Positions 1 to 9,586 of a stretch of DNA of 64,000 nt are shown piece by piece. The notes beneath the pieces were generated by a model that was given only the letters and a program-made list of their open reading frames with translations, ran no database searches and was not told the DNA's origin. The stretch is from Parabacteroides johnsonii DSM 18315 (lineage in GTDB: Bacteria > Bacteroidota > Bacteroidia > Bacteroidales > Tannerellaceae). The stretch spans positions 3,410,001-3,474,000 of the forward strand of contig NZ_CP102285.1 of the NCBI RefSeq assembly GCF_025151045.1, written 5' to 3'. Both the position numbers and the translations under genes were made by a program. Numbering within the stretch: the stretch's first letter is position 1; every line of letters starts with the position of its first letter.

Positions 1-282
1 ACGACTGATCCTTTTTTTATAAAAGACGGAAGTATCGTCCTTCAATGGCAACAGCAAAGCTCCCGTAATCATCACAAACAGAGGAACACAAGGACGGAGA
101 AACGATCCATAGGCTGCCCCCCAGAACTTAATCTGATCGATATTAGCTGGTGGTTCACCTGGATAAAAGTTAAACGGATCTGCACTATGGCAACAAACCA
201 CGGTAAACATGGCAACAAAACGTACCACATCCAGCCAAACAACATGCGATCGGCCAATTGCCGAATTCTGACTCTTCATCAT
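1..282 (-). CDS. Acyltransferase family 3 membrane protein, N-terminal part (cut by window edge)
   Basis: The first 94 codons of a gene running off the left edge are readable on the minus strand. The start is one of two adjacent ATGs (282 or 279). The protein opens with MMKSQNSAIGR, then a first membrane segment containing WLDVVRFVAMFTVVCCH, then FWGAAYGSFLRPCVPLFVMITG. This R-x-x-A-x-x-x-V-x-x-H pattern followed by a PLFVMITGALL helix is typical of the acyltransferase_3 (OatA/NodX-like) family, inner-membrane proteins of about 350 residues that O-acylate sugars of the envelope or exopolysaccharide. The substrate cannot be told from this fragment. The family call is fairly secure; function is inferred from the family. 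Confidence 0.75.
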   Translation of the reverse strand, partial: MMKSQNSAIGRSHVVWLDVVRFVAMFTVVCCHSADPFNFYPGEPPANIDQIKFWGAAYGSFLRPCVPLFVMITGALLLPLKDDTSVFYKKRISR

Positions 283-438
283 AATATTAGCATCTTACTA
301 AGTTTATATTCCAAGCTAAGAACCGCCCGCCGTGCAAACGGAACCAGAAAAGCTTTCATTGCTTTATCAAACTATTAAAGGATTTGTACGCTCTATAAAA
401 GAGAAAATCCTGACAATCAATATTGTCAGGATTCCTTG

Positions 439-522
439 TACCCAGACCCGGGATCGAACCGGGATGGAAGTGAATCCATTGGTGTTTGAGACCAACGCGT
501 CTACCAATTCCGCCATCTGGGC
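439..522 (-). tRNA. tRNA-Leu (anticodon CAA)
   Basis: The minus strand folds as a class II tRNA. The acceptor stem is GCCCAGA with TCTGGGT, the D-arm GGCGGAATTGGTAGACGC, the anticodon stem TTGGT/ACCAA around loop CTCAAAC (anticodon CAA, reads UUG), followed by a long variable arm and the T-arm CCCGGTTCGATCCCGGG. The discriminator is A and CCA is not encoded, since the next bases are CAA. The long variable arm and the CAA anticodon identify leucine. Confidence 0.95.
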
Positions 523-660
523 ATTTGCTTTGAGTAAGTTTGTTTCTCATTTGCGTTGCAAAGGTAGACATTATTTTTAAACCTGCAAACATTTTCCTCT
601 TTTTTTTCATTTTATATCTTCTTAGGATTTATGGATAAACGAAATCCCGGAATATTTCGT

Positions 661-668
661 TAACTTTG
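661..668 (+). promoter_or_regulatory. Candidate -7 element for manC
   Basis: TAACTTTG matches the Bacteroidetes -7 consensus TAnnTTTG and lies 34 bases upstream of the manC start. No good -33 TTTG was seen at the usual 19-21 base distance, so this rests on one element. Confidence 0.5.
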
Positions 669-702
669 TAAGAGTATAACTAAAAAAACAACCTGGATCA
701 TC

Positions 703-1782
703 ATGAAAGATAATTATTGCGTTATCATGGGCGGTGGGATCGGAAGCCGTTTCTGGCCTTTCAGCAGAGAAAGTTACCCTAAACAGTTTCTTGACTTTTT
801 CGGTACAGGCCGGTCGCTACTACAGATGACATTCGATCGTTTCTCCAAGATTATTCCGATCGAAAATATCTATATTGTAACAAATGAGCAATACGCTTCA
901 CTTGTAAAAGAGCAACTGCCAGAGTTGGGAAAATCGCAGATATTATTGGAACCGGCACGTCGTAATACAGCTCCTTGCATCGCTTATGCGGCATATCATA
1001 TCAAAGCTTGCAACCCGAATGCAAATATTGTTGTCGCACCTTCCGATCATCTGATTCTGAAAGAGGACATTTTCCTGAAAGATGTGCAGAAAAGCCTCGA
1101 CTTCGTAAAAGACAACAATGCACTAGTTACGTTAGGCATTAAACCGAGCCGTCCTGAAACAGGCTACGGATATATCCAAAGCAGCGATATCATGCTGGGC
1201 GAATTCACGAAAGTGAAGACTTTTACTGAAAAGCCGGATTTGGAACTGGCAAAAGTATTCATGGAGAGCGGCGAGTTTTTCTGGAATTCCGGTCTTTTCG
1301 TCTGGAACGTCAACACCATTTTAGAAGCATTCTCCAAATTTCTCCCCGATATCTCCCTCCGTTTCGATTTGGGCAAAGAAAAATTCAACACAGCGGAAGA
1401 ACGAGATTTCATCGCCGAGAACTTCCCTTACTGCCTGAATATCTCCATCGACTACGGGATCATGGAAAAAGCGGACAACGTATATATGCTCTGTGTTGAC
1501 TTCGGCTGGGCCGACCTCGGGACATGGGGATCGCTGTTTGACCTGGCGAAGAAAGACGAACAAAACAATGCGCTCCTAAAAAGTGAAGCGATAATGTACG
1601 AAAGCAACGGCAATATCGTTGCCCTCGACAATCCGAAACGCCTCACCGTCATACAGGGCATCAATGATTGCATCGTGGCCGAATCCGGCAATGTTCTCCT
1701 GATCTGCAAGAAAGAGGACGAACAACGCATCAAACAATTCGTTGCCGATGCACAGATGAAATATGGGAAAGAGTTTAATTAA
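703..1782 (+). CDS. manC: Mannose-1-phosphate guanylyltransferase
   Basis: Makes GDP-mannose from mannose-1-phosphate and GTP, feeding GDP-fucose and mannose units to capsule and surface glycans. The N-terminus carries the nucleotidyltransferase signature GGGIGSRFWPFSRESYPKQF (residues 10-29). Other family landmarks are LLEPARRNTAPCIAYAA, APSDHLI, FTEKPD and WNSGLFVWN. At 359 residues it is the short single-domain form, without the C-terminal mannose-6-phosphate isomerase cupin found in ManC proteins of about 470 residues. It stands alone, with its own -7 element upstream and a strong hairpin terminator downstream. The biochemical call is secure; which polymer it serves is unknown. Confidence 0.92.
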   Translation: MKDNYCVIMGGGIGSRFWPFSRESYPKQFLDFFGTGRSLLQMTFDRFSKIIPIENIYIVTNEQYASLVKEQLPELGKSQILLEPARRNTAPCIAYAAYHIKACNPNANIVVAPSDHLILKEDIFLKDVQKSLDFVKDNNALVTLGIKPSRPETGYGYIQSSDIMLGEFTKVKTFTEKPDLELAKVFMESGEFFWNSGLFVWNVNTILEAFSKFLPDISLRFDLGKEKFNTAEERDFIAENFPYCLNISIDYGIMEKADNVYMLCVDFGWADLGTWGSLFDLAKKDEQNNALLKSEAIMYESNGNIVALDNPKRLTVIQGINDCIVAESGNVLLICKKEDEQRIKQFVADAQMKYGKEFN

Positions 1783-1821
1783 CTGATAATCGCCAATTAA
1801 TCAGGCATCTCATAATGATCA

Positions 1822-1878
1822 AAAAAATGACAATTGACAATCAAAGGCCTGCCTTTTAGTTGTCAATTGTCATTTTTT
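1822..1878 (+). terminator. Hairpin terminator after manC
   Basis: Two 19-base arms (1822-1840 and 1860-1878) pair perfectly. The arms are built from TGACAATTGACAA with flanking A and T runs, so the hairpin would work on either strand. The inner part also pairs (AAAGG with CCTTT). It follows the manC stop by 39 bases. Confidence 0.8.
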
Positions 1879-2082
1879 ATTTCTTTCCACCTGTAAAAAG
1901 CCAAATTTGCGATTATATGTGTTTAAACCAAAAGTGTCGAAGTCCGAAACAATGACAGCTTATGCTCACAGATAAATATCCAATTCGAAAAGGAGATAAA
2001 ATTTACCTATTTGAAAAAAGTTGCATAAACTTGTAAAGGAAGTGATTGAAAAACGAATAAATATATGGCAATTAAATACAAT

Positions 2083-3066
2083 ATGGAATTTTACACCCAC
2101 ATCACAATCCCCAAAACCCCATTTACATTTTCCTATACGGTGCAAACGGTTCTGCTTGGTTCCTGCTTTGCCGAGAACATAGGAAAAAAATTGGAGGGAA
2201 ACAAGTTCAAGACCGATTTGAACCCATTCGGTACGCTTTATAATCCTTCGTCCATAGCCGAAGCGATTCGCATGCTACTTCAGCCGGAACAGTTCACAGG
2301 AGATGATCTTTTTCAGCATGAAGGGATTTATCATAGCTTCAGCCATCACAGCCGTTTTTCCTCACCTTCGGAAACGGAATGCTTAGCCAACATCAATAGG
2401 CGACTGTTCAGTTCCGCTGACACGATACTGAAAGCCCAACGGATGATCCTTACTTTCGGCACGGCATGGGTCTACAAGCTGAAAAGTTCGGGAAAGGTCG
2501 TATCCAATTGCCATAGGCTGCCAGAAAAGATGTTCGACCGACAGTTACTTACCGTAGGAGAAATCGTAGCGGAATGGAAAAGTCTGCTTCTATCGCTTTG
2601 GAAACAGAATCCAGAGCTGAAGATACTCTTCACCGTCAGTCCGATCCGCCATTGGAAAGACGGAGCACACGGTAACCAGCTCAGCAAAGCTACCCTCCTG
2701 CTTGCCATCGACGCTCTGCAAAAGGAATTCCCGGAACACACCGCCTATTTCCCAGCTTACGAAATCATGATGGACGAATTGAGGGAGTACCGTTTCTATG
2801 CCGACGATATGCTGCATCCATCCACCACGGCGATCGAATATATCTGGGAACGGTTCACAGGCAGCATGCTTTCACCTGATTCGCTGTCAATTCTTAAAGA
2901 ATGGAAGGATATCCAAAAGGCCATTAACCACAAGCCGTTTCAACCGGAAAGCGAAGCCTATAAACGATTCATCTCGCAAACTTTGTTAAAGATGGAACGA
3001 CTTAACGAGAAATTCCCTTACTTTGATATGACAAATGAAGTCGAAATGATTAAAAAGAAGTTCTAA
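2083..3066 (+). CDS. GSCFA domain protein
   Basis: The name motif is present as VLLGSCFAENIGKKL near the N-terminus. It is followed by TDLNPFGTLYNP, LILTFGTAWVY, TVSPIRHWKDGAHGN and DDMLHPS, the block pattern of the GSCFA family (SGNH-hydrolase-like, common in Bacteroidetes, function not established). GSC would hold the candidate nucleophile serine, and DDMLHPS the Asp/His pair. An upstream in-frame ATG at 2065 would add six residues (MAIKYN). I prefer 2083 because MEFYTHITIPKTPF fits the usual start of the family, but neither has a clear ribosome binding site. It ends 20 bases before murF-alr and may share its transcript. Confidence 0.8.
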   Translation: MEFYTHITIPKTPFTFSYTVQTVLLGSCFAENIGKKLEGNKFKTDLNPFGTLYNPSSIAEAIRMLLQPEQFTGDDLFQHEGIYHSFSHHSRFSSPSETECLANINRRLFSSADTILKAQRMILTFGTAWVYKLKSSGKVVSNCHRLPEKMFDRQLLTVGEIVAEWKSLLLSLWKQNPELKILFTVSPIRHWKDGAHGNQLSKATLLLAIDALQKEFPEHTAYFPAYEIMMDELREYRFYADDMLHPSTTAIEYIWERFTGSMLSPDSLSILKEWKDIQKAINHKPFQPESEAYKRFISQTLLKMERLNEKFPYFDMTNEVEMIKKKF

Positions 3067-3086
3067 ACTTAATTATAGAAAAAAGA

Positions 3087-5552
3087 ATGGAATATTCAAT
3101 TAAAGAAATCGCCGGGATAATTGGAGCTGACGCCCAAAAATTATATGACGCTCCTGTCAGTATATTGCTTACCGACAGCCGCCGTCTTTCATTCCCCGAA
3201 CAAAGTCTATTCTTTGCCCTCCAGACAAAGACCAACGACGGACATAATTATATACAAGGATTATATAAATTACGTGTACGCAACTTCGTAGTCAGCACTT
3301 TTTTACCGGAGTTCGAATCGATGCCTGAAGCAAACTTCCTTGTCGTCAAGGATACACTGAAAGCACTCCAGAAGTTAGCGGCCCATCACCGGAAACGTTT
3401 CAATATTCCGGTAATCGGCATTACGGGAAGCAACGGGAAAACGATTGTAAAAGAGTTTCTTTATCAATTATTGCACAACGAGTTCAACATCGTCCGCTCC
3501 CCCCGGAGCTACAACTCGCAATTGGGGGTTCCGCTGTCGGTATGGCAGATGAGCGACAAAAATACATTAGGCATCTTCGAAGCAGGCATTTCCCAGCCGG
3601 ACGAAATGGAACGCCTTCAACCGATCATCGCACCAACCATCGGCGTAATCACAAACATAGGGGAAGCGCATCAGGAGAACTTTATCTCTTCCACGCAGAA
3701 ATGTCTAGAAAAGCTGACGTTGTTCAACGACTGCGAAGCAATCATCTATGACGGCGACGATGCTTTTATCGCCAACTGCATCGAGTCGGCCTGCCTGTCC
3801 CACAAAGCAATCACTTGGAGTCGGACAGACTCGGAAGCCCCTTTGTATATCGAATCGATCAAGAAACTGGATTCCGAAACCATTATCCGCTGCACGCTTT
3901 TAGGTTTCGACCGGACATACACGATTCCTTTTACGGACGACGCTTCTATCGAAAACGCCATCCACTGTATGGCCGTGATGTTGTATCTGAAACCGACAAG
4001 CGTAAACGATATCGAAAAATTCAAGCGCCTCGAACCGGTTGCCATGCGCTTGGACGTAAAGCAGGGTATCAACAACTGCCTATTGATAAACGACACCTAC
4101 AATTCGGATATCAATTCTTTGGATATCGCCCTCGACTTCCAACAGAGCCGCCGCGTAGAGAAGAATTTAAAATGCACACTAATCCTTTCAGACATCCTGC
4201 AATCGGGAACGTTACCGAAGTCTCTTTATAAGAAAGTTGCGGACTTGGTGCGCAGAAAGAAGATCGATCGCATTATCGGTATCGGCCGTGACTTGAAAGA
4301 GTACGGAGGTGCTTTCGATATCGAAAAAGAATTTTACCTGACAACGGATGAATTCATCAAGTCTCCGTCTTTCAAAAAGTTCAAAGACGAATTGATTCTG
4401 ATAAAAGGCTCCCGCCAATTTCATTTCGAACGTATATCCGAGCTGCTGGAAAAGAAAGTGCATGAGACGATCTTGGAAGTGAACCTGGATGCCGTTGTCC
4501 ATAACTTCAACTATTACCGCTCAAAGCTGAAGCCAGAAACTAAAATGGTCTGCATGGTCAAGGCTTTCGGATACGGAGCCGGTTCCTATGAACTGGCAAA
4601 GACACTGCAAGAACATCGTTGCGACTACCTGGCTGTTGCCGTTGCCGACGAAGGAGAAGAACTGCGCAAGGAAGGCATCTCGATCCCGCTTATCGTCATG
4701 AATCCGGAATTCAGCAGCTTCAATGTCTTGTTTGAAAACCAGCTGGAGCCGGAAGTGTACAGTTTCCGTCTGCTCGACGCAATGATAAAAGAGACGGAAC
4801 GCAGGGGCATCACCTCTTATCCGATCCATATCAAGATCGACACGGGAATGCACCGTTTAGGCTTCCAGCCGGAAGATGTACCGGAGGTTTGCCGTCGCCT
4901 GAAAGAACAGAGCGGCGTAGTAGCTCGCTCCGTATTCTCACATCTCGTAGGCAGCGACTCCTATATCTTCGACGATTTCACAAAAAAGCAACTGGATACG
5001 TTCACCCGCGTGGCAGCAGAACTGGAAGCCGGGTTGGAATACAAGGTGATCAAGCATATCCTGAACTCGGCCGGAATAGAACGGTTCACCGATTATCAGA
5101 TGGATATGGTACGTCTCGGCATCGGCCTGTATGGAGTCAGTGCCTCCGGTCAGAAAGGGTTGCGTAACATCAGCACGCTGAAGACGACTATCTTGCAGAT
5201 ACAAAACGTTCCGGCAGGCGATTCCATCGGCTACAGCCGGATGAGCTATGTAAAGCGCGATTCCCGCATCGCGATTATCCCGATCGGTTATGCCGACGGC
5301 TTGGACCGTCATTTCAGCAATGGTGGTGGCGAGGTCGTGATTAATGGCCACCGTTGCCCGATCATTGGCAATATCTGTATGGATGCCTGCATGATCGATG
5401 TCACCGATACCGACGCACACGAAGGAGACTCCGTCATCATTTTCGGCGAAGAACTCCCTGTCAGCGAACTTTCGGACAAACTAAAGACCATCCCATACGA
5501 GATACTTACCTCTATCTCGCCGAGGGTAAAAAGAGTGTACTACAGGGAATAA
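3087..5552 (+). CDS. murF-alr: Bifunctional UDP-MurNAc-tripeptide:D-Ala-D-Ala ligase / alanine racemase
   Basis: An 821-residue fusion characteristic of Bacteroidetes. The N-terminal half is MurF, with an ATP loop ITGSNGKTIVKEF near residue 112 and downstream GIFEAGISQPDEM and NDTYNSDINS. The C-terminal half is a PLP-dependent alanine racemase. The PLP lysine is in MVKAFGYGAG (near residue 490), then HIKIDTGMHRLGF, then the family block IGYADGLDRHF and GNICMDACMIDVT with the second catalytic region. One polypeptide therefore supplies D-alanine and adds D-Ala-D-Ala to the peptidoglycan precursor. Essential in this lineage by family knowledge. Confidence 0.95.
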   Translation: MEYSIKEIAGIIGADAQKLYDAPVSILLTDSRRLSFPEQSLFFALQTKTNDGHNYIQGLYKLRVRNFVVSTFLPEFESMPEANFLVVKDTLKALQKLAAHHRKRFNIPVIGITGSNGKTIVKEFLYQLLHNEFNIVRSPRSYNSQLGVPLSVWQMSDKNTLGIFEAGISQPDEMERLQPIIAPTIGVITNIGEAHQENFISSTQKCLEKLTLFNDCEAIIYDGDDAFIANCIESACLSHKAITWSRTDSEAPLYIESIKKLDSETIIRCTLLGFDRTYTIPFTDDASIENAIHCMAVMLYLKPTSVNDIEKFKRLEPVAMRLDVKQGINNCLLINDTYNSDINSLDIALDFQQSRRVEKNLKCTLILSDILQSGTLPKSLYKKVADLVRRKKIDRIIGIGRDLKEYGGAFDIEKEFYLTTDEFIKSPSFKKFKDELILIKGSRQFHFERISELLEKKVHETILEVNLDAVVHNFNYYRSKLKPETKMVCMVKAFGYGAGSYELAKTLQEHRCDYLAVAVADEGEELRKEGISIPLIVMNPEFSSFNVLFENQLEPEVYSFRLLDAMIKETERRGITSYPIHIKIDTGMHRLGFQPEDVPEVCRRLKEQSGVVARSVFSHLVGSDSYIFDDFTKKQLDTFTRVAAELEAGLEYKVIKHILNSAGIERFTDYQMDMVRLGIGLYGVSASGQKGLRNISTLKTTILQIQNVPAGDSIGYSRMSYVKRDSRIAIIPIGYADGLDRHFSNGGGEVVINGHRCPIIGNICMDACMIDVTDTDAHEGDSVIIFGEELPVSELSDKLKTIPYEILTSISPRVKRVYYRE

Positions 5553-5604
5553 ATATCCGGGGGCCCTATCCAGTCCCAGACTTGAAGGGGTTTCATGTAA
5601 GCGA

Positions 5605-5635
5605 TTGCGTATCTTGCACATTTTTACTATCTTTG
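5605..5635 (+). promoter_or_regulatory. Promoter of fabI
   Basis: TTG at 5605-5607 and TATCTTTG at 5628-5635 are separated by 20 bases. This matches the Bacteroidetes housekeeping promoter (-33 TTG/TTTG, 19-21 spacing, -7 TAnnTTTG). The fabI ATG is at 5662. Confidence 0.7.
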
Positions 5636-5661
5636 TGCCGTAACATATTAAAATAAAAGGT

Positions 5662-6519
5662 ATGAGTCATAATTTATTGAAAGGCAAGCGAGGCATTATA
5701 TTCGGTGCGCTGAATGACATGTCCATCGCCTGGAAGGTGGCTGAAAAAGCCGTAGAAGAAGGAGCAACGATCACACTGAGCAATACACCGATCGCCGTTC
5801 GTATGGGACAGGTGGATGCTCTGGCTGAGAAGTTGCACGCCGAAGTTATTCCGGCGGATGCTACGAGCGTGGAAGATTTGGAAACGGTTTTCTCTAAATC
5901 AGTAGAAATATTAGGGGGTAAGATAGATTTCGTTTTACATTCCATCGGCATGAGCCCGAACGTGCGCAAGAAGCGTACTTACGATGATTTGGACTACAGC
6001 ATGTTGGAAAAGACACTGGATATCTCCGCAATCTCTTTTCACAAGATGTTGCAGGTTGCCAAAAAGCAGGATGCCATTGCCGAATACGGTTCAGTGATCG
6101 CCCTCTCATATGTGGCAGCACAACGTACATTCTTCGGATATAACGACATGGCAGATGCCAAGAGCCTACTGGAATCCATTGCCCGCAGTTTCGGCTACAT
6201 CTATGGCCGTGAAAAGAACGTGCGTATCAATACCATTTCCCAGTCACCGACATTGACTACAGCCGGTAGTGGCGTGAAAGGCATGGATCATTTGATGGAT
6301 TTCGCCGAAAAGATGAGCCCGCTGGGCAATGCCACAGCCGACGAATGTGCAGACTATTGCGTTATGATGTTCTCCGACCTCACCCGCAAAGTCACAATGC
6401 AGAACCTCTACCACGACGGTGGCTTCTCAAGCATGGGTATGAGCCTTCGTGCCATGAACCAGTACAGCAAAGGTCTGGAAGAATATACCGACGAAAACGG
6501 ACACATCATTTACGGTTAA
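5662..6519 (+). CDS. fabI: Enoyl-[acyl-carrier-protein] reductase (NADH), FabI type
   Basis: Catalyses the last reduction of each fatty-acid elongation cycle. It is an SDR-fold protein of 285 residues. The N-terminal GKRGIIFGALNDMSIAWKVA is the FabI-type dinucleotide loop. HSIGMSPN follows, and the catalytic Y-x6-K appears as YNDMADAK with the preceding LSYVAAQRTFFG. SPTLTTAGSGVKGM corresponds to the flexible substrate loop. It has its own good promoter and is followed 12 bases later by an inverted heptamer array. Secure assignment. Confidence 0.93.
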   Translation: MSHNLLKGKRGIIFGALNDMSIAWKVAEKAVEEGATITLSNTPIAVRMGQVDALAEKLHAEVIPADATSVEDLETVFSKSVEILGGKIDFVLHSIGMSPNVRKKRTYDDLDYSMLEKTLDISAISFHKMLQVAKKQDAIAEYGSVIALSYVAAQRTFFGYNDMADAKSLLESIARSFGYIYGREKNVRINTISQSPTLTTAGSGVKGMDHLMDFAEKMSPLGNATADECADYCVMMFSDLTRKVTMQNLYHDGGFSSMGMSLRAMNQYSKGLEEYTDENGHIIYG

Positions 6520-6531
6520 GCCGTAAATCAG

Positions 6532-6608
6532 GTGAAAGCGGAAAGGTGAAAGTGGAAAGTTTACTTCGTGTTTTCTCAAACTTTCAGCTTTCAACTTTCA
6601 ATTTTCAA
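6532..6608. repeat. Inverted array of 7-bp words (GTGAAAG-type) between fabI and the YciO-like gene
   Basis: The left arm at 6532-6559 is four consecutive heptamers (GTGAAAG, CGGAAAG, GTGAAAG, TGGAAAG). The right arm at 6581-6608 is four in the opposite sense (CTTTCAG, CTTTCAA, CTTTCAA, TTTTCAA). They can fold into a long hairpin with a loop of about 20 bases. The same word family recurs at 9503-9582. It could act as a terminator or an RNA-stability element. Confidence 0.75.
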
Positions 6609-6619
6609 CTCATAACGCT

Positions 6620-7228
6620 ATGCTCGTAAAAATATACCCCGAAAACCCCAATCTCAGGGAGATAGACAAGGTGGTCAATATCATGCGCGACGGTGGCCTC
6701 GTGATTTACCCGACCGACACCGTTTATGCCATCGGTTGTGACGCGTTGAATGTGCGTGCAGTCGAAAAGATCTGCCAGCTGAAAGGCGTCAACCCGCAGA
6801 AAAGTAACCTGTCCATTATCTGTTATGATCTTTCCAATCTGAGCGAATACGCCAAAGTGAGCAACGCTGCTTTCAAGTTGATGAAGAAAAACCTACCGGG
6901 CGCCTTTACCTTCATCTTGCCGACCAGCAGTGAGCTACCAAAAATCTACAAGAACAGAAAAGAGGTAGGGATCCGCGTGCCGGACAATAATATCATCCGT
7001 ACACTTGTACGGGAACTCGGAAATCCGATTTTGACCATGTCTTTGCATGACAAAGACGAGATCATCGAATACAGTACCGACCCCGAACTGATCGAGGAGA
7101 AGTATGAAAACCTAGTGGACATCGTCATCGACGGCGGTTACGGAGGTACGGAAGCCTCGACCGTCATCAACTGCACAACAGACGACTTTGAAATCATCCG
7201 CCAAGGAAAAGGAGAATTAATCTATTAA
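6620..7228 (+). CDS. YciO/Sua5/YrdC family protein (threonylcarbamoyl-AMP synthase-like)
   Basis: A 202-residue YrdC-domain protein. GGLVIYPTDTVYAIGCDA is the family's nucleotide/RNA-binding start. It is followed by CQLKGVNPQKSNLSIICYDL (KxR-like region), PGAFTFILPTS and VGIRVPDN, and it ends STVINCTTDDFEIIRQGKGE. The length and lack of a C-terminal Sua5 domain match YciO-like proteins (about 206 residues) better than Sua5. Family members make threonylcarbamoyl-AMP for tRNA t6A modification. Whether the YciO branch does this efficiently is less certain, so the general name is used. It is followed 14 bases later by dgt. Confidence 0.85.
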   Translation: MLVKIYPENPNLREIDKVVNIMRDGGLVIYPTDTVYAIGCDALNVRAVEKICQLKGVNPQKSNLSIICYDLSNLSEYAKVSNAAFKLMKKNLPGAFTFILPTSSELPKIYKNRKEVGIRVPDNNIIRTLVRELGNPILTMSLHDKDEIIEYSTDPELIEEKYENLVDIVIDGGYGGTEASTVINCTTDDFEIIRQGKGELIY

Positions 7229-7242
7229 GCAAACAAGACAAG

Positions 7243-8568
7243 ATGAACTGGAATCAATTACTCTCCGGCAAACGTTTCGGAATGGAAGAATATCACGAAC
7301 GCAAACATGAACGCACCGATTTTCAGCGAGACTACGACCGCCTGATCTTTTCCTCCCCTTTCCGCCGTTTACAGAACAAGACTCAGGTATTCCCCCTACC
7401 GGGCAGTATATTCGTGCACAACCGTTTGACACATAGCTTAGAGGTCTCCTGTGTAGGACGCTCATTAGGCAACAATGTCGCCAAAGGCCTGATGCTGAAA
7501 TATCCCGACGGAAGCGTCAATTTCCCGGAAATAGGTTCCATCGTCTCAGCCGCCTGTCTTGCCCACGACATGGGCAACCCGCCATTCGGACATTCAGGAG
7601 AACGGGCGATCTCCGCTTACTTTGCTGAAGGTAACGGAAAAAAGTTACAGGAAAAGATTCTCAACGAAGGAGGGCGCTATGAAGACTTTCTTCATTTCGA
7701 AGGGAATGCGAACGCCATGCGTCTGCTCACCCACCAGTTCATCGGGCGCCGCAAAGGGGGCTTTGCCCTGACATACAGCACGCTTGCCTCCATCATCAAA
7801 TATCCGTATTCTTCCGTTTACGCAGGGAAGAAAGGAAAATTCGGTTTCTTCCAGTCGGAAGAGGAGGCTTACCTGCGCATTGCCAACGAATTAGGCATTA
7901 GCCGGAACCCGGAAGACGCAAATAGGTTCGTCCGCTATCCGCTTGTTTATTTGGTGGAAGCAGCTGACGATATCTGCTACCAGATCATGGATATCGAGGA
8001 TGCCTACAAACTGCATATCCTAACAACGGAAGAAGCCATCCGGTTGCTCCTCAATTTTTTCGAAGGGGAACGCCTCGACCATATTGTCCGTGTCATGAAG
8101 ATGGTAGACGATACCAACGAACAGATCGCCTACTTACGTTCCTGTATCATCGGCCTCTTGGTTGACGAATGTTCCCGCATCTTCCTCGAAAACGAAGAGG
8201 ATATCCTCAGCGGAACATACAACACTCCGCTTATCGATAACATTTGCGATCAGGCAAAAGCCGCATACGACACCTGCTCAAAAACCGCTTACAAAAAGAT
8301 ATACCGCGCCAAAGAAGTTTTAGACATTGAACTAGCAGGTTACCATATCTTCAGTCATTTGATCGACACGCTGACAGAAGCTGTCATGAACCAGGATCAT
8401 GCCTACAGTAAGCTCCTGTTGCAACGCATCCCGGAACAGTACGACACAAACGCACCAACCGTCTACGGCAAAGTACAATGCGTCCTCGATTATATCTCCG
8501 GCATGACAGATGTATATGCATTGGATTTATACCGCAAGATCACAGGGATGAGCTTGCCGGCAGTCTAA
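7243..8568 (+). CDS. dgt: Deoxyguanosinetriphosphate triphosphohydrolase-like protein (HD superfamily)
   Basis: A 441-residue HD-domain dNTPase that splits dGTP, and probably other dNTPs, to deoxynucleoside and triphosphate. The signature is visible as [34 protein letters not shown] and the metal-binding [16 protein letters not shown] (HD pair). A further [17 protein letters not shown] block carries the second Asp. The length fits type-2 bacterial dGTPase-like proteins. The TAA stop overlaps the stop of convergent rsgA by four bases (CTAA serves both strands). Confidence 0.9.
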   Translation: MNWNQLLSGKRFGMEEYHERKHERTDFQRDYDRLIFSSPFRRLQNKTQVFPLPGSIFVHNRLTHSLEVSCVGRSLGNNVAKGLMLKYPDGSVNFPEIGSIVSAACLAHDMGNPPFGHSGERAISAYFAEGNGKKLQEKILNEGGRYEDFLHFEGNANAMRLLTHQFIGRRKGGFALTYSTLASIIKYPYSSVYAGKKGKFGFFQSEEEAYLRIANELGISRNPEDANRFVRYPLVYLVEAADDICYQIMDIEDAYKLHILTTEEAIRLLLNFFEGERLDHIVRVMKMVDDTNEQIAYLRSCIIGLLVDECSRIFLENEEDILSGTYNTPLIDNICDQAKAAYDTCSKTAYKKIYRAKEVLDIELAGYHIFSHLIDTLTEAVMNQDHAYSKLLLQRIPEQYDTNAPTVYGKVQCVLDYISGMTDVYALDLYRKITGMSLPAV

Positions 8569-9497
8569 TATTCTTCCCTATACTTGCTCTCCTGTTTATC
8601 ATCAAGAATGCTCAGGTAGCTTTTATATCGCGATTCGCTGATATAATGTTCTTCTACGGCACGCAAGACGGCACAGCCCGGCTCATGGCGGTGAGAGCAG
8701 TTATTGAATTTGCAATCAGCGGAGAATTTGAATATTTCAGGGAAGTAATGAGCGATTTCCGCACCTTCCATTTCGATCGTGCCAAAACCTTTGATACCTG
8801 GAGTGTCAATCAGGTAACCGCCATCCGACAAAGGAATCATCTCAGAGAAGGTGGTAGTATGCATTCCCTTGTTATGGTATTCGGAGATATCGCCGGTACG
8901 GAGATTGACACCTGGGATCAGTTTATTGATAATAGTTGATTTCCCCACACCTGAATGACCCGACAATAAAGTGATTCTCCCTTTAAGGTCTTCTCTCAAC
9001 ACATCCAAGCCCTCTTCGGTACGGGCACAAAGCATAGAGCAAGGATAGCCGATCGTCGTATACAGATTGACCAAATCGTCCAATAATTCCCGGTCACCGC
9101 CATGATAGCGATCTATTTTGTTGAAGACTAACTTCACCGGCACACGATAAGCCTCGGCTGTAGCAAGAAAACGGTCGATAAAAACGGTAGTGGTAATCGG
9201 ATAGTTGACTGTCACGATCAGCATCGCCTGGTCTACGTTCGCGGCGATAATATGCGACTGCTTGGAAAGATTGGAAGCGCGGCGGATGATGTAATTCTTC
9301 CGGTCTTCGATCTTGGTGATAAAGGCGGTCCCTTCGGTATTGATATCAATATCGACCCGGTCTCCGACCGCAACAGGATTGGTGGTACGGATATCTTTCA
9401 GGCGGAAATTTCCTTTGATCTTACTTTCTATATCGCGACCATCATCGGTGCGTACGGTATACCAGCTACCCGTATTCTTAATAACCAATCCCCTCAT
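8565..9497 (-). CDS. rsgA: Ribosome small-subunit-dependent GTPase A
   Basis: A late 30S maturation factor of 310 residues. Domain order is an N-terminal OB fold, then a circularly permuted GTPase with G4 (FNKID) preceding G1 ([14 protein letters not shown]) and G3 (DTPGIKGFG). A C-terminal zinc-binding stretch holds [14 protein letters not shown]. The permuted motif order is diagnostic of RsgA/YjeQ. It lies downstream of frr on the same strand, 89 bases away across a heptamer-repeat hairpin. Confidence 0.95.
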   Translation of the reverse strand: MRGLVIKNTGSWYTVRTDDGRDIESKIKGNFRLKDIRTTNPVAVGDRVDIDINTEGTAFITKIEDRKNYIIRRASNLSKQSHIIAANVDQAMLIVTVNYPITTTVFIDRFLATAEAYRVPVKLVFNKIDRYHGGDRELLDDLVNLYTTIGYPCSMLCARTEEGLDVLREDLKGRITLLSGHSGVGKSTIINKLIPGVNLRTGDISEYHNKGMHTTTFSEMIPLSDGGYLIDTPGIKGFGTIEMEGAEIAHYFPEIFKFSADCKFNNCSHRHEPGCAVLRAVEEHYISESRYKSYLSILDDKQESKYREEY

Positions 9498-9502
9498 GTT
9501 AA

Positions 9503-9582
9503 TTGAAAGTTGAAAGTTGAAAATTGAAAGTTGAAAGATAAGGAGGAAAGGAAGGATCTATTCCGCCACTTTCAACTCTCAA
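9503..9582. repeat. Inverted array of 7-bp words (TTGAAAG) between frr and rsgA
   Basis: Five tandem heptamers at 9503-9537 (TTGAAAG four times, one variant TTGAAAA) face two inverted copies at 9569-9582 (CTTTCAA, CTCTCAA). It is the same design as 6532-6608 and would form a hairpin in the frr-rsgA intergenic RNA. Confidence 0.75.
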
Positions 9583-9586
9583 CTCG

